This document shows positions 50,901 through 51,820 of a stretch of 51,820 bases of DNA, piece after piece. Positions within the stretch are counted from its first letter, which is position 1. Each line of letters opens with the position of its first letter. This DNA is from Lingula anatina (lineage: Eukaryota; Brachiopoda; Lingulata; Lingulida; Lingulidae). The stretch lies in the NCBI RefSeq assembly GCF_001039355.2, contig NW_019775915.1, positions 15,123 through 66,942 of the forward strand, given 5' to 3'. Below the pieces are notes generated by a model that was not told where the DNA came from, ran no database searches, and saw only the letters and a program-made list of their open reading frames with translations. The position numbers and the translations under genes are program-made.

Positions 50901-51820
50901 GAGTATTTGATATTAGATATTGCAACAACAATGCCTTCTCCGATCTTTGAAACTGTTGTAAAACACGGAAAAGAACTAACTATAAATACAGCTTCCTTTA
51001 GACAAATTTTAAATAAAATATTTCCGATTAAGAAACAAGTTATTTGGCGATTAAAGACATACATTAGTGACTGAAACATCTGAAGACTTATTTAGTATTT
51101 CAGGCATGTTCATGTAGCATGCAAAGGAGTTGGTCCTGTATTAATTGAAGGATAAATTTATTCTCTTACTTGACCCAACTTGCGAAATGGCATAGAACAT
51201 TGGTTAAAGAAACAAAAGAGACAGAAAAAAACTATTTCACCGTTTTTTCCTTATTATATGTTTAATAATTGTGGATTCCTGTTTTCACTGATGCTATTCT
51301 GCAGATTTGCAAGTTACATCGAACGTTTTTCGCCTATCGAAAGTTCGTAACTACCCCATGGTTGGAACCAAATGTATGTTTAATAGATCAAAACGATGTC
51401 ATTCGCAGCGTTATTTGTTCGTAGGAGTAGTTAATCACAGCGGTTTCATTTCTTTGAACTTAATCAGCAAAGTAAATTCTACCGTGCAACATGCTCTTTA
51501 GTCATGTTTCCGCGAAAATCATTACGCTTTCTAAAAGAAACAATAACTGCAGTCCAGATTAAATACTTTTATCTCCACCTCTGGTCATATGGCCCGCAGA
51601 GAACATTTTAATAAAAAGCGAATCATCTGTTGCCAGGAAAACAGCAATTGGTTTCATCACGATTTATCAGTGATTTTCGAGAACTGAATCAGGTTAGTTT
51701 TTATCACGAGGAGTGTCCGTGTTTGAAAACAGCAAGTAAAGTTAGAGTTGCTTGCTTTCTCCACATGAGAAACTTAAATACGCCGCGGATGAATGTTATC
51801 GCAAAATTGTGGCCATCGAG
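47926..51820. other. no gene recognised; expected to hold 5' end or upstream region of the receptor
   Basis: I searched the minus strand for a signal-peptide exon and further EGF/SRCR exons and found none. The stretch contains a short local duplication (48366-48403 and 48578-48617), a 92-bp-period tandem duplication (49208-49375), an ambiguous base at 48332, and only chance open frames. The receptor promoter may lie here or beyond the window. Confidence 0.5.
49208..49375 (+). repeat. two-copy tandem repeat, period about 92 bp
   Basis: Copies start at 49208 and 49300; both contain CGAAATGAAAATAAGAACC, then GTCAACT.ATGTT and CACCTTATTAC or a close variant; about 85% alike. Confidence 0.85.

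Noticed and set aside
50819-51079. Overlapping open frames on both strands near the window end, considered as a receptor first exon
   Set aside because: The minus frame lacks a signal peptide and a phase-1 donor; the plus frame matches nothing known.

Overview
This is a eukaryotic (animal) genomic window. It is AT-rich, carries many microsatellites, MITE-like repeats and a tRNA-derived SINE, and has two intron-rich genes of metazoan type. The repeated palindromes TACATGTA and TAGGCCTA, together with a scavenger-receptor (SRCR) gene, suggest a marine invertebrate. I cannot decide between a lophotrochozoan (mollusc-like) and an invertebrate deuterostome (echinoderm, hemichordate or lancelet). 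Three single N bases (7356, 11057, 48332) mark ambiguous positions in a draft-quality assembly.

Layout. Positions 1-10,296 hold no gene I can support, only repeats, a degenerate tRNA-Ala gene and microsatellites. Positions 10,297-15,501 (+) hold a ten-exon gene encoding a PARP (ADP-ribosyltransferase) catalytic domain followed by a complete caspase protease domain. The exon phases fit throughout, except for one extra base in the PARP exon near 12,088. Positions 15,502-17,877 are a 2.4 kb tail-to-tail intergenic region with a 238-bp terminal-inverted-repeat element. Positions 17,878-47,497 (-) hold the 3' part of a very large gene of at least 41 exons: EGF-like modules, three SRCR domains, one von Willebrand A domain, a zona pellucida (ZP) domain with a furin-type site, one transmembrane helix and a short tail. 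Its signal peptide and first exon were not found; they lie either in the unassigned 47.5-51.8 kb stretch or outside the window.

How they relate. The first protein should be intracellular and joins two activities linked to cell death, since PARPs are classic caspase substrates. The second should be a secreted or membrane-anchored, filament-forming mosaic receptor. Nothing in the sequence shows that they work together; they only share a 3' boundary. The receptor is built almost entirely of phase 1-1 exons. Its EGF modules and Ser/Thr/Pro/Glu linker mini-exons have been duplicated, homogenised and sometimes broken (a tandem triplication of a half EGF exon, a relict EGF exon, a shifted splice donor, and a donor supplied by a TA microsatellite), so the locus looks like an actively remodelled modular receptor.

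Best leads: the PARP-caspase fusion and its one-base frameshift; the EGF/SRCR/vWA/ZP architecture with interchangeable exons; a hammerhead-ribozyme core at 34,262-34,283 (-); and several undescribed inverted-repeat elements.
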